Notes under the pieces: model-generated | The model's database searches: none | Seen by the model: the letters and a program-made list of their open reading frames with translations, nothing else | Told to the model about the DNA's origin: nothing | Part shown: one piece after another, positions 41,305-50,133 of the stretch | How the letters are laid out: the number at the start of each line of letters is the position of its first letter | Numbering within the stretch: position 1 is the first letter of the stretch | Origin: Gammaproteobacteria bacterium | Lineage (GTDB): Bacteria > Pseudomonadota > Gammaproteobacteria > JAABTG01 | Direction: 5' to 3' | Length of the DNA: 64,000 nt | Assembly (NCBI GenBank): GCA_017999615.1 | Contig: JAGNLM010000003.1 | Location: 1 to 64,000, forward strand | Program-made: the position numbers and the translations under genes

Positions 41305-42269
41305 GGAACGAGGGAGAACTCGACGCCCCGGGCCTCGAGGGCGGACCGGGAGGCGAGCAGGTCCCGGGCGGCGACCCGGTCGAGGACGTAGAAGAGGTGG
41401 CCGCCGCGGGCCGAGTAGATCTGGCCGTAGGAGATGGGCACCTCGGGGGTCGGCTCGCCGAGGAGCGACCGGGCGATGGGCTCGACCTTGCGCTCCCCGT
41501 TCGCCAGGAGCACGACGGCCCGGGCCCGGTACACCAGCTCGGCGCCCATGCTGACGGCGTAGCGCGGGCTCTCCTCGACCGCGGCGAAGTGGCCGTCGGC
41601 CACCGCGTTGGCCACTGTGTTGTCGTCGAGCTTCACCAGCATCACCTGGCTGCCCTCGAAGGGGATCCCCGACTCGTGGAAGGCCACGTGTCCGCGCCCC
41701 CCGACGCCGATGATCTGCAGGTCAATGCCCCCGGCGCGCTCGATCTTGCGGGCGTAGGCCTCCAGGACCTCCCTGCGGACCCACGCCAGGTACTCCGAGG
41801 AGGCGTCGGCCTGGATGACGATCGACCGGCCGGCGTCGGCGCCGTCCTCCCGCCAGTCGCCCGGATGCGCCGCGAGCTCCTCGACGAGGCGCTCCTGATC
41901 GATGAGGCAGCCGTAGGGGACGCTCGTCTCGATGAACTTGCGCTCCAGGCGGCTGAAGAACTGCTCGATCATGAACGTGCAGTAGCTCTCCCGATGCAGC
42001 ACCCGCTGCTGGGCGTTCTCGCCGGGCAGACCCACATACTCGTCGAGGTTGAAGCTGCGGATCCGGCGGCTGTCGAGCTCCCCGGCGTTGGCCGCCTGGG
42101 CCAGGTGCCGGTAGACGCCGGTCGGGGAGTTGCCAGTCGCGAGGCCCAGCACCATCTCGCGCTTCTGGCCGAGGGTGCGGTTGACGTGGTCCTCGACCAG
42201 GTCCGCACCCACCCTGCTCATGTGCTCGAAGTCGTGGGTGACGAGGATCTTGATGGGCATCGGTTTCAT
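41301..42269 (-). CDS. nagB: NagB-like glucosamine-6-phosphate deaminase with altered active site
   Basis: A 322-aa member of the NagB/SIS-like family: 'GLATGNSPTGVYRHL' (phosphate loop), 'SFNLDEYVGLPGENAQ' (catalytic Asp equivalent to Asp72) and 'GVGGRGHVAFHESG'. In E. coli NagB the last motif is GxGxDGHIAFNE, with Asp141, His143 and Glu148 acting in ring opening; here Asp141 is replaced by Arg, while His and Glu remain. The protein is also longer than NagB (about 266 aa). It may be a deaminase with a changed mechanism or a sugar-phosphate isomerase-like paralogue. Operon with glmM. Confidence 0.75.
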   Translation of the reverse strand: MKPMPIKILVTHDFEHMSRVGADLVEDHVNRTLGQKREMVLGLATGNSPTGVYRHLAQAANAGELDSRRIRSFNLDEYVGLPGENAQQRVLHRESYCTFMIEQFFSRLERKFIETSVPYGCLIDQERLVEELAAHPGDWREDGADAGRSIVIQADASSEYLAWVRREVLEAYARKIERAGGIDLQIIGVGGRGHVAFHESGIPFEGSQVMLVKLDDNTVANAVADGHFAAVEESPRYAVSMGAELVYRARAVVLLANGERKVEPIARSLLGEPTPEVPISYGQIYSARGGHLFYVLDRVAARDLLASRSALEARGVEFSLVP

Positions 42270-42309
42270 CCTGTGTGGTAGGGCGTGGGGGCGCTCGGCG
42301 AGCGGGGCG

Positions 42310-43659
42310 TCAGCCGAGGGCCTTCCTCAGCACGTCGGCGATGGTGGTGCAGTACTTCTCGGTGAGCTCCACGCTCGGTCCCTCGACCATGACGCGGCAC
42401 ATGTTCTGGGTGCCCGAATAACGGACCAGCACACGCCCTTCGTCCTGGAGCTGAGATTCGACCTGGCGGATGACCTCGGCCACCTCCGGCACGGTGGCGA
42501 GGTCCGGCTTGCGGCTGACGTCCACGTTGATGAGTTTCTGGGGGTAGACGTCCATCTGCGCCGCGAGCTCGGAGAGGGGTTTGCCCGCCCGGATCATCGC
42601 CGAGAGGAGCTGCAGCGCGGTGAGGATGCCGTCGCCGGTGGTGTGGTGGTCGAGGAAGATCATGTGCCCCGACTCCTCGCCGCCCAGCACGCTGCCCAGG
42701 CGCTGCATGTCCTCGAGCACGTAGCGGTCGCCCACCTTCGACGCGTGGTGCTTGAACCCGTACTTGCGGCACGCGACGCGCAGCCCCATGTTGCTCATCA
42801 CGGTGCTGACCACGAGGTCGTTCTTCAGGCGGCCCTGCTCCTTCAGCATCCGGGCGCAGGCGAGCAGGATCTGATCGCCGGTGATCTCGTGTCCCTTCTC
42901 GTCCACCGCGATCAGGCGGTCTCCGTCGCCGTCGAACGCGAGTCCCACCGCGGCGCCCGTCTCCACCACGCGCTTGCGCAGGTCCGCGGTGTGCTGGGAG
43001 CCGCAGTTGTCGTTGATGTTGAGCCCGTTCGGGTTGTTGTGGATCGTCTCGACCTTCGCGCCGAGCTCCCAGAAGAGCTCTGGCGCGACCTTGTAGGTGG
43101 CCCCGTTCGCGGTGTCCAGGACGACCTTGACCCCTTCCAGGGAGAGGTCCCGGGGGAAGGTGTTCTTCAGGAAGACGATGTAGCGCCCGTGCATGTCGTG
43201 CAGGCGGAACGCCTGGCCCATCTCGGCCACGCCCGGCACCAGCTTCGGCAGCTGTCCGCCCAGGACGAGGTTCTCGATGACGCCCTCGAGGTCGTCGGAC
43301 AGCTTGTAACCCCCACCGCCGAAGATCTTGATGCCGTTGTCCTGGAAGGGGTTGTGGGAGGCGGAGATGACGATGCCGGCGTCGGCCCGCATGCTGAAGG
43401 TCGCGAAGGCGATGCCCGGCGTCGGCAGTACACCGACCAGATAGGGGTCGCCGCCCATCGACGTGATGCCCGCCTCGAGCGAGCTCTCCAGCATGTAGCC
43501 GGAGATGCGCGTGTCCTTGCCGATGATCACGCGCGTGCGGTGATCGCCCTTGCGGAGCACGTGGGTGATCGCCTGGCCGACGGAGAAGGCGACGGCGCTG
43601 TCCATCGGGTAGCGGTTGGCCTCGCCCCGAATGCCGTCGGTGCCGAACAATTTGCCCAT
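42310..43659 (-). CDS. glmM: Phosphoglucosamine mutase GlmM
   Basis: Converts glucosamine-6-P to glucosamine-1-P for UDP-GlcNAc. The 449-aa product starts 'MGKLFGTDGIRGEAN' and carries the phosphoserine loop 'GIVISASHNPFQDNGIKIF', the metal loop 'LAFDGDGDRLIAVD' (DGDGDR), the sugar-binding 'GGEESGHMIF' and the phosphate-binding 'VRYSGTQNMCRVMVEG'. All four sites are intact. The ATG has GAGGAG 7 nt upstream. It sits between the hexapeptide-repeat gene (34 bp away) and the NagB-like gene (40 bp away). Confidence 0.94.
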   Translation of the reverse strand: MGKLFGTDGIRGEANRYPMDSAVAFSVGQAITHVLRKGDHRTRVIIGKDTRISGYMLESSLEAGITSMGGDPYLVGVLPTPGIAFATFSMRADAGIVISASHNPFQDNGIKIFGGGGYKLSDDLEGVIENLVLGGQLPKLVPGVAEMGQAFRLHDMHGRYIVFLKNTFPRDLSLEGVKVVLDTANGATYKVAPELFWELGAKVETIHNNPNGLNINDNCGSQHTADLRKRVVETGAAVGLAFDGDGDRLIAVDEKGHEITGDQILLACARMLKEQGRLKNDLVVSTVMSNMGLRVACRKYGFKHHASKVGDRYVLEDMQRLGSVLGGEESGHMIFLDHHTTGDGILTALQLLSAMIRAGKPLSELAAQMDVYPQKLINVDVSRKPDLATVPEVAEVIRQVESQLQDEGRVLVRYSGTQNMCRVMVEGPSVELTEKYCTTIADVLRKALG

Positions 43660-43693
43660 GGAGCTCTCCTCAGGTTGAGTGGTGCCCGACGCC

Positions 43694-44947
43694 TCAGTCG
43701 CGGGCCGCGTCGAGCGCCGGCACCTGGGAGGCCAGGAGCGCGGTGACGTCGGCGACGATCTGGTCGAGCCAGCGGGTGCCGTCCTGCACGACGTCCGCCG
43801 GCAGGTGCTGGATGGTCTCGAGATAGCCCTGGCCCTTCGCCCGGTGGGCCTGCAAGCCCGCGAGGAACCGGTCGCGCTCGCGCTCACCGGCCTGGCGCGC
43901 GGTGCCCGCGGCCAGCAGCTCGCGCAGGCGGCCCGCGCCCTCGCGCAGCTCGCGCCGGCCCGGTGCCTCGGTGCCCGGGTCGGCGGGGACGGGGAGCTTT
44001 CCGGCCAGGTCCTCGATTCGCTTGCAGCGCTCGGCGGTGGCCATCGAGAGCTTCTCGATGGCGCCCTGGAAGACCAGCGGGCCGAGCTCCTGCTCCGCGA
44101 AGAAGGGCTGGCGCACGTGCCGGTACCACTGCTCGAGCGCCGCCAGGTTGGCGAGGTAGAGGAAGTTGTTGCGCACGATGCGCGAGAGTCGCGGGTAGGC
44201 GTGCGGCGAAAACGGCGTGACCTTGCCCGGGTGCCGGTCGGGGACGACCAGCAGGCCCTCGCCGAGGACGTCCTTGCGCAGCACGCCCCCGGCCGCGACG
44301 ATGTTGCCGAAGCCGATCCGCAGCGGGCCGACCATGCCTCCCTGGCCGCCGAGGAAGATGGGCGGCTGGCTCAGCATCACGCCGCGCGGAACGTCGCCCA
44401 CCAGCGAGGCGGTGGTCTTGTCGCCGTCGGGCGTGAAATTGAAGTGGACGTAGGAGCTGCCCACCTCGCTGTGGTTCTTGCGGCTGGTCCCCCCCGCCAT
44501 CAGGCAGTCGCAGAAGTTGATGAGGCTGCCGAGCGTGACGAAGGGGAAGAGGATGGTCTGCTTGAGGCCCACGCAGTGGGCGCCGCCGGCCTCTTCCTCG
44601 AGGATGCACGCCTCGCGCACCTGAGCGCCGAGGCCGAGGTTCGATTGTTGGAGAAAAACCGACTTGCTAAAGTACCCGCCCTTGAGCTGAGCCCGGGGCC
44701 CGAGCTGGCAGTCCTCGATCGTCACGGGGCCTTCGCGCCCGATCTGCGCACCCGCCGAGATGACCGTCTTTGCGCCGTATATCCGGCATCCCGGGTGGAT
44801 GGTGACCCCGTTCCCCGAAATCCGCTCCACGTCCACCTCGTCACCGATGTCGACGGTGAGGGGATTGGGGAGGCTCACGCCCTTGAGGAGCAGACGGCGT
44901 ATCTTGTCCTGCAGTGCCGGCCTGAGTTCCACTTCTCTCGTCTCCAT
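43694..44947 (-). CDS. Left-handed beta-helix (hexapeptide-repeat) protein, UDP-GlcNAc-pathway-like
   Basis: A 417-aa protein with a hexapeptide-repeat beta-helix (~residues 30-250): 'GVTIHPGCRIYGAKTVISAGAQIG', 'GPVTIEDCQLGPRAQLKGGY' and 'VFLQQSNLGLGAQV'. It resembles the acetyltransferase half of GlmU. A C-terminal helical region without known motifs follows. Position as first gene before glmM suggests a GlcN-1-P acetyltransferase or a scaffold in the UDP-GlcNAc route; a pyrophosphorylase domain is not present. No good Shine-Dalgarno before the ATG at 44947. It is divergent from the YvcK-like gene. Confidence 0.65.
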   Translation of the reverse strand: METREVELRPALQDKIRRLLLKGVSLPNPLTVDIGDEVDVERISGNGVTIHPGCRIYGAKTVISAGAQIGREGPVTIEDCQLGPRAQLKGGYFSKSVFLQQSNLGLGAQVREACILEEEAGGAHCVGLKQTILFPFVTLGSLINFCDCLMAGGTSRKNHSEVGSSYVHFNFTPDGDKTTASLVGDVPRGVMLSQPPIFLGGQGGMVGPLRIGFGNIVAAGGVLRKDVLGEGLLVVPDRHPGKVTPFSPHAYPRLSRIVRNNFLYLANLAALEQWYRHVRQPFFAEQELGPLVFQGAIEKLSMATAERCKRIEDLAGKLPVPADPGTEAPGRRELREGAGRLRELLAAGTARQAGERERDRFLAGLQAHRAKGQGYLETIQHLPADVVQDGTRWLDQIVADVTALLASQVPALDAARD

Positions 44948-45059
44948 GGGTAACCGAAAAAAGTAGGTGACGCCCCCGGGTGATGTCAACGTCGCACGGG
45001 CGGCTGGAGGCTGCCGCGGGTTAGCGACAGGGCGCGCCGCGCCATTGAGGGCACCGGAC

Positions 45060-47285
45060 ATGACGTTCCTTACGGAGCAGCTGGTCGAGGCGGTTCTCCT
45101 GAGCGGGACGCCCGGGGTGGTGCTCCCCGAGCGTCTGCGCGCCCTCGTGCGCGGGGTGCTGGACTTCGACTGCAATCCCGTCCGGGTGGTCGTCCTCGGC
45201 GGAGGCACCGGCCTGTCGACGGTCGTGGGGGGGAATTCACGCCTGGCGGGATGGCCGGCCAACCCGAACCTGGGGCTGAAGCAGGTCTTCCCGAACCTCG
45301 ACGTGGTCGTCTGCACGACCGACGACGGCGGGGCCACCGGCGAGCTCTTGAAGCAGCTCCCGATGATCGGGATCGGCGACCTGCGCAAGCTCTGCCTGTC
45401 CATGGTCGAGCCCGGGAACCTCCGGCGGCGCTACGGCCTCGACGGCGGCCGCGCCCAGGCCCTGGTCCGGGTCCTCCACAGCGTGTTCAACCACCGCTTT
45501 CCCCGGGAGGGGGCGAGTGCCGGCGAGGCCGAGGACCCCCTGCTCGCGGCCCCGGCGCCCTTGCGTGACGCGTGCCCCGAGCCGCTGAGGGACCTCCTGC
45601 GCGCGGTGGGCCGGTTCGTGACGCCCGGCGGGGGCGGCCCCGCGGTGGAGGTGGGAGGGCAATGCCTCGGCAACCTGCTCCTCACCTCGGCGATCTTCGC
45701 CGAGACGGGCGGGGAGTTTCGCAGCCCGCCGGCGATGGCGGCCATCCGCAGGGGGATCGACCGGATCGCGGACGCCATCGGCGCGCGCCCGGGCAGGCTT
45801 CACCCGGCGACGGCGGCGCCCGGACAGCTCGTGTTCCGTTACGCGAACGGGGTGGAGCTTCACGGGCAGAGCAAGTCGGCCACCTCGCGCCGCGGTGTCG
45901 CCGTGGACCGCGTGTACCCGGAGTTCTACGGCGTTCCCGAGGTGCCGGCCGAGGTCCTGCGGATGGTGCGCGAGGCGGACCTGATCCTGCTCGCCCCGGG
46001 CAGCCTGTACACGAGCAGCATCCCCACGCTGCAGGTGCCGGGCATCGCCCAGGCGATCCGGGAGAACCGCACGGCGCTCAAGGTCCTCGGCGCTAACCTC
46101 TGGGTGGAGGAAGGGGAGACCGACATCGCGCACGAGGACCGGGGGAGGGGCTTCCGGGTCTCCGAGATCCTGGACGCCTACGAGCGCAACGTGCCCGGCG
46201 GCCGGTCGGGGCTCTTCGATGTGGTGCTCGCCGCCAATCTGCAGCACCTCTCCGGGGACGTGTTGAGGAACTACGCGCTCGAGGGGAAGAAGCCCATCTA
46301 TCTCGACCGCCGGACCGTCGAGGCGATGGGCGTGGAGGCCGTCGAGTCGACCATCTTCTCCGTGGAGCACGGACGGGAGTCCGGCTTCATCCACCACGAG
46401 CCGAAGAAGTTCGCCCTGGCGATCCGGGCCCTGCTGTTCGCGCGCGAGCACGGGCGGCTGGGAGGGCAGCCGGGCGGGCAGCCGGGCGGGCATCTGGGCG
46501 GGCGGGTGGGGGCCGCGGGGCCCACGGGGGAGTCGCCGGCCGAGGGACACCGCAGGGGCGCGCAGCCGCTCTGCGGCTACTGGGCGGACATCACGGGCAC
46601 CCTCGGCCGCAAGCGCTTCCAGCCGGAGCGTCTTCGCGACGTCGTGCGCGACATTGCCTGGCGGAACCGGGACATCCAGACGGGCCACTTCGACCTGATG
46701 GAGGGTGCGCGGGTCGTGCCGGCGGGGGAGTGGAAGCGGAACACGGAGTGGGACTCCGTGCTGGGCTACTACGATCCCGAGGACCGCTGCATCCGGGTCC
46801 ACGAGCAGGTGTTGGACGACCCCGACCGGTTGCAGGGAAACCTGCTGGTCGCACTGGGGGAGTCACTGCTCGGACGCTACGTCGAAGAGCGGAGCTGGGT
46901 CCATCTCGACGGCGCGCACGGCTGGGGCGCGCGCCGCTACGAGGTCCGGCTGCTCCCGCCCGGGGAGCGCGAGTGCCTCCTCAGCGACGCGCGGCTCCAC
47001 GAATACCTGACCCTGGCCCGGATGGTGCCCCATCCCGGGGACCCGGGCCGCTACGGCATCACGCTGAACGACGGAGAGGGCTTCCTGCCGCCCGGCCTCC
47101 TGTTCGGGCTGATGTACGCCTGGTACCTCGACAACTCGTGCGCGGCCATCATGGAGAACGAGATGGCCATCCTGCACTGGCCGGAGGCGACGCTCATCCC
47201 CTCCCAGGCCCACGAGTACCGGCGCAAGAAGGCGCTGGTGGCTTTCTTCCGGGACGCGGTGTTCGGCAACGAAGGCTATGCTTGA
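45060..47285 (+). CDS. YvcK/CofD-like protein with a large C-terminal extension
   Basis: A 741-aa protein. Residues ~40-465 match the YvcK/CofD family: 'RVVVLGGGTGLSTVVGG', 'VVCTTDDGGATGELL', 'IGDLRKLCLSMV' and 'LILLAPGSLYTSSIPTLQV'. YvcK proteins bind UDP-GlcNAc and influence cell-wall and gluconeogenic metabolism. After a Gly-rich linker (LGGQPGGQPGG, ~465-500) comes an unrecognised domain of about 240 residues with 'CGYWADITGTLGRKRF' and 'SWVHLDGAHGWGARRYEV'. The ATG has GAGGG 8 nt upstream. It faces the glmM operon, consistent with a UDP-GlcNAc role. Confidence 0.8.
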   Translation: MTFLTEQLVEAVLLSGTPGVVLPERLRALVRGVLDFDCNPVRVVVLGGGTGLSTVVGGNSRLAGWPANPNLGLKQVFPNLDVVVCTTDDGGATGELLKQLPMIGIGDLRKLCLSMVEPGNLRRRYGLDGGRAQALVRVLHSVFNHRFPREGASAGEAEDPLLAAPAPLRDACPEPLRDLLRAVGRFVTPGGGGPAVEVGGQCLGNLLLTSAIFAETGGEFRSPPAMAAIRRGIDRIADAIGARPGRLHPATAAPGQLVFRYANGVELHGQSKSATSRRGVAVDRVYPEFYGVPEVPAEVLRMVREADLILLAPGSLYTSSIPTLQVPGIAQAIRENRTALKVLGANLWVEEGETDIAHEDRGRGFRVSEILDAYERNVPGGRSGLFDVVLAANLQHLSGDVLRNYALEGKKPIYLDRRTVEAMGVEAVESTIFSVEHGRESGFIHHEPKKFALAIRALLFAREHGRLGGQPGGQPGGHLGGRVGAAGPTGESPAEGHRRGAQPLCGYWADITGTLGRKRFQPERLRDVVRDIAWRNRDIQTGHFDLMEGARVVPAGEWKRNTEWDSVLGYYDPEDRCIRVHEQVLDDPDRLQGNLLVALGESLLGRYVEERSWVHLDGAHGWGARRYEVRLLPPGERECLLSDARLHEYLTLARMVPHPGDPGRYGITLNDGEGFLPPGLLFGLMYAWYLDNSCAAIMENEMAILHWPEATLIPSQAHEYRRKKALVAFFRDAVFGNEGYA

Positions 47286-47359
47286 CGATTGATGAAGGAG
47301 GATGGAGCGGTCGGGCCCCCCGCCCGGCCGCGCCCGGCGGTCGACCCCCGATGCGGTAC

Positions 47360-47372
47360 GGGGTCAGACCCC
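47360..47372. repeat. GGGGTCAGACCCC palindrome
   Basis: A perfect 6-bp inverted repeat with a central A in the 115-bp gap between the YvcK-like and DASS transporter genes. GGGGTCAGACCCC-type sequences are known REP-like motifs near RAYT transposases. It is also near the 'CCCCCCTATACAAACAACG' AT-richer stretch that may carry the next promoter. Confidence 0.45.
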
Positions 47373-47400
47373 CCCCTATACAAACAACGAGAGGTCGCCC

Positions 47401-48852
47401 ATGAAACTCAGCTGGAAGCTCTTCGCACCCCTGGTGGTCGGGGTCGCCATCGCCCTGACTCCGGCCCCCGAGGGTCTCGCCCCCCACGCGTGGTACTACT
47501 TCGCGATCTTCGCGGCCGCCATCACGGGGCTCGTCCTGGAGCCGCTCCCGGGCGCCGCCGTGGGGCTGCTGGGAGTCGCCGTGGTGATGGCGCTCGCCCC
47601 CTGGGTCTTCTTCAGCCCCGAGCAGCTCGCCAAGGCCGGCTTCAAGCCCGCCTCGGAGGCCATACGCTGGGGCCTGTCGGGGTTTTCGAACACCACCGTG
47701 TGGCTCATCTTCGCCGCCTTCATGTTCGCCCTCGGCTACGAGAAGAGCGGGCTCGGCAAGCGCATCGCGCTCCTGCTGGTGAAGGCCATGGGCAGGCGCA
47801 CCCTCACCCTCGGCTACGCGGTGACGATCGCCGACCTCATCCTCGCGCCCTTCACCCCCTCGAACACCGCGCGCAGCGGCGGCACCATCTACCCCGTCAT
47901 CCGCAACCTGCCGGCGCTCTACGACTCGAAGCCGAACGATCCCTCGGCGCGGCGCATCGGCTCCTACCTGATGTGGGTCGCGATCGCTGCGACCTCCGTG
48001 ACGAGCACCATGTTCCTCACGGGCTTGGCTCCGAACCTCCTCGCCATCGAGCTGGTGAAGAAGACGAGCAGCATCGAGATCAGCTGGATGCAGTGGATCA
48101 CGGCAATGGCGCCGTTCGGTTTCCTGATGCTGCTGGTCCTGCCGCTCCTCGTCTACGTTCTCTACCCGCCCGTCGTGAAGGCCGGATCCGAGGTGCCGGA
48201 CTGGGCGGCCGGCGAGCTGCAGAAGCTCGGCCGGATGTCCTGGCGCGAGGTCGTGCTGGCCGTGCTCGTGGTGATCGCGCTCGGCCTCTGGATCTCGGGC
48301 GGGAAGTTCATCGACGCGAGCGCGGTGGCCGTCTCGGTGGTGGCCCTGATGGTGCTCTTCGGCGTCGTGACCTGGGACGATGTCCTCGGCAACAAGCAGG
48401 CCTGGAACGTGCTGGTGTGGTTCGGCACGCTGGTGGCCCTGGCCGCCGGGCTGGCCCAGGTGGGCTTCGTCACCTGGTTCGCCAAGGCGGTCGGCGCGTA
48501 CATGGAGGGCTACTCGCCGCTCACCGCGATGGTGGCCCTGACGCTGGTGTTCTTCTTCATCCACTACATGTTCGCCAGCATCACCGCCCACGTCACGGCA
48601 GTGATCCCAGTCATGCTCGCCGTCGGGTCCGCGATCCCGGGCATGAACATGCCCATGTTCGCCATGATGCTGGTGGGCACGCTGGGCATCATGGGGATCC
48701 TCACGCCCTACGCCACGGGGCCGTCGCCGGTCTACTACGGCAGCGGCTATCTGCCGGCCAGGGCCTACTGGCTGCTGGGCGCGGTGTTCGGCGTGATCTT
48801 CATCGCCGTGTACCTGCTGATTGGCGTGCCGTGGCTCGGGACGCTGTATTGA
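47401..48852 (+). CDS. DASS-family (SLC13) anion symporter
   Basis: A 483-aa transporter with about 12 membrane segments and a clear family pattern: 'FTPSNTARSGGTIYPVI' (the SNT motif for substrate and sodium), and 'GILTPYATGPSPVYYGSGY' (second half). Homologues include CitT and plastid 2-oxoglutarate/malate translocators, so dicarboxylate or citrate exchange is most likely. The ATG at 47401 has GAGAGG 7 nt upstream and is preferred over 47302. Monocistronic; the ankyrin gene follows after a short repeat. Confidence 0.9.
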   Translation: MKLSWKLFAPLVVGVAIALTPAPEGLAPHAWYYFAIFAAAITGLVLEPLPGAAVGLLGVAVVMALAPWVFFSPEQLAKAGFKPASEAIRWGLSGFSNTTVWLIFAAFMFALGYEKSGLGKRIALLLVKAMGRRTLTLGYAVTIADLILAPFTPSNTARSGGTIYPVIRNLPALYDSKPNDPSARRIGSYLMWVAIAATSVTSTMFLTGLAPNLLAIELVKKTSSIEISWMQWITAMAPFGFLMLLVLPLLVYVLYPPVVKAGSEVPDWAAGELQKLGRMSWREVVLAVLVVIALGLWISGGKFIDASAVAVSVVALMVLFGVVTWDDVLGNKQAWNVLVWFGTLVALAAGLAQVGFVTWFAKAVGAYMEGYSPLTAMVALTLVFFFIHYMFASITAHVTAVIPVMLAVGSAIPGMNMPMFAMMLVGTLGIMGILTPYATGPSPVYYGSGYLPARAYWLLGAVFGVIFIAVYLLIGVPWLGTLY

Positions 48853-48910
48853 CGAGGGCCGGATGCACGAGGGTCCGATGGACGAGCGTCCGATGGTCGG
48901 GAGGCGGCGG

Positions 48911-50050
48911 ATGAGCTGGCTGCGGATTCAAAAGGGTGCGTGGGGCCTGGCGGCAGTTTTTGCGCTTGCGGTCACCTCCGCCGCCGAGGCGCCGAGGGTG
49001 GACGAGAGCCTCTTCTGGGCGGCCTTCGCGGGGAACGCCGCGCGGGTCAAAGAGCTCGTGGCCACCGGCGTGGACGTGAACGCCAGGGACAGCGATGGCT
49101 CGACGGGGCTGATGCTGGCCTCGGGGAACGGCCACCGGGAGGCGGCCCAGGCGCTCCTCGAGGCCAAGGCCGACGTGAACCTGAAGAACACCAATGGTTC
49201 GACGGGTCTGCTCATGGCGCTTGCGGGCGGCCACGGGGAAGTGGCGGGCCTGCTCGCCGGGGCGGGGGCGGCCCTCGACGCCAGGACGAACGATGGCGCC
49301 ACCGCCCTCATGGGCGCGGCGCACGCGGGGCACGTCCCGTGGGTGCGGTACCTGCTGGAGCGCGGGGCCGACGTGGGCGCAACGACGAGCCAGGGCCTCA
49401 CGGCGCTGATGTTCGCCGCGGGGGCGGCGGGGCCCGCACGGGATCCCGCCGCGCAGGAAGGCCGGGTGGCCGTCCTGCAGATGCTGTTGGACGCCGGGGC
49501 CGACGTCAACGCGAAGAACAGCCGGGGCTGGACCGCGCTCTCGGTGGCCTCTGCCCGAGGGCACTCGCAGGTCGTGGACCTGCTGCGCAACTGGGTGCCC
49601 GGAGCAGCTCCCGCCCCGGAGGCGGTACGACCGCCGCGGGAGCCTGCTCCGCCGCCGACACCGCCTGCGCCGGCCGTGCCGGTGCCTGCGGCGCCTGCAC
49701 CCGCCCTGCCGGCGCCGGTGACCTGTCAGGCGCCCCAGGCCCGCAACCTGACCGAGAACGAGGCCAAGGCACTGCGGTACGTGCTGGAGCGCAAGCTCGG
49801 CTTCACCGGCGTGGCCTGCATCACCGAATTGGTCGCGGTGGACAAGTTCTCGCTGCGCGGGCAGACGGTCGTGCTGTACGAGATGACCATCACCTTCCCG
49901 AACGGCTACCGGGTGGAGTGTCTGGACAAGAAGTCGTTCGACGTGGGTGGGTTCCCCTCCCACTACCACGGCCCGGACTGCCCCGCGCTGGCCATCCCGC
50001 CCGTGCGTCCGGGCGAGGTGTGGACCTACCGGGGAGACGAGATCATCTAG
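48911..50050 (+). CDS. Exported ankyrin-repeat protein with Pro-rich linker and C-terminal domain
   Basis: A 379-aa protein with a signal peptide (~1-25), five or six ankyrin repeats (~30-230; 'GSTGLMLASGNGHREAAQALLEAKADVN'-type, with one longer unit), a Pro/Ala linker (~232-270), and an unrecognised ~100-aa C-terminal domain with four Cys ('VTCQAPQARNLTENEAKAL', 'FTGVACITELVAVDKF', 'RVECLDKKSF', 'HGPDCPAL'), which may form two disulphides. The ATG has GGGAGG 6 nt upstream. It is the second exported ankyrin protein of this window. Confidence 0.75.
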   Translation: MSWLRIQKGAWGLAAVFALAVTSAAEAPRVDESLFWAAFAGNAARVKELVATGVDVNARDSDGSTGLMLASGNGHREAAQALLEAKADVNLKNTNGSTGLLMALAGGHGEVAGLLAGAGAALDARTNDGATALMGAAHAGHVPWVRYLLERGADVGATTSQGLTALMFAAGAAGPARDPAAQEGRVAVLQMLLDAGADVNAKNSRGWTALSVASARGHSQVVDLLRNWVPGAAPAPEAVRPPREPAPPPTPPAPAVPVPAAPAPALPAPVTCQAPQARNLTENEAKALRYVLERKLGFTGVACITELVAVDKFSLRGQTVVLYEMTITFPNGYRVECLDKKSFDVGGFPSHYHGPDCPALAIPPVRPGEVWTYRGDEII

Positions 50051-50133
50051 CAGGCCGGGGAACGCGACTCGGGCCCCGGCGGGGCGCTCGGGAAGCGCCT
50101 CGTCAGGGCCTCTGCCAGGCGAACTGTTGCGCC

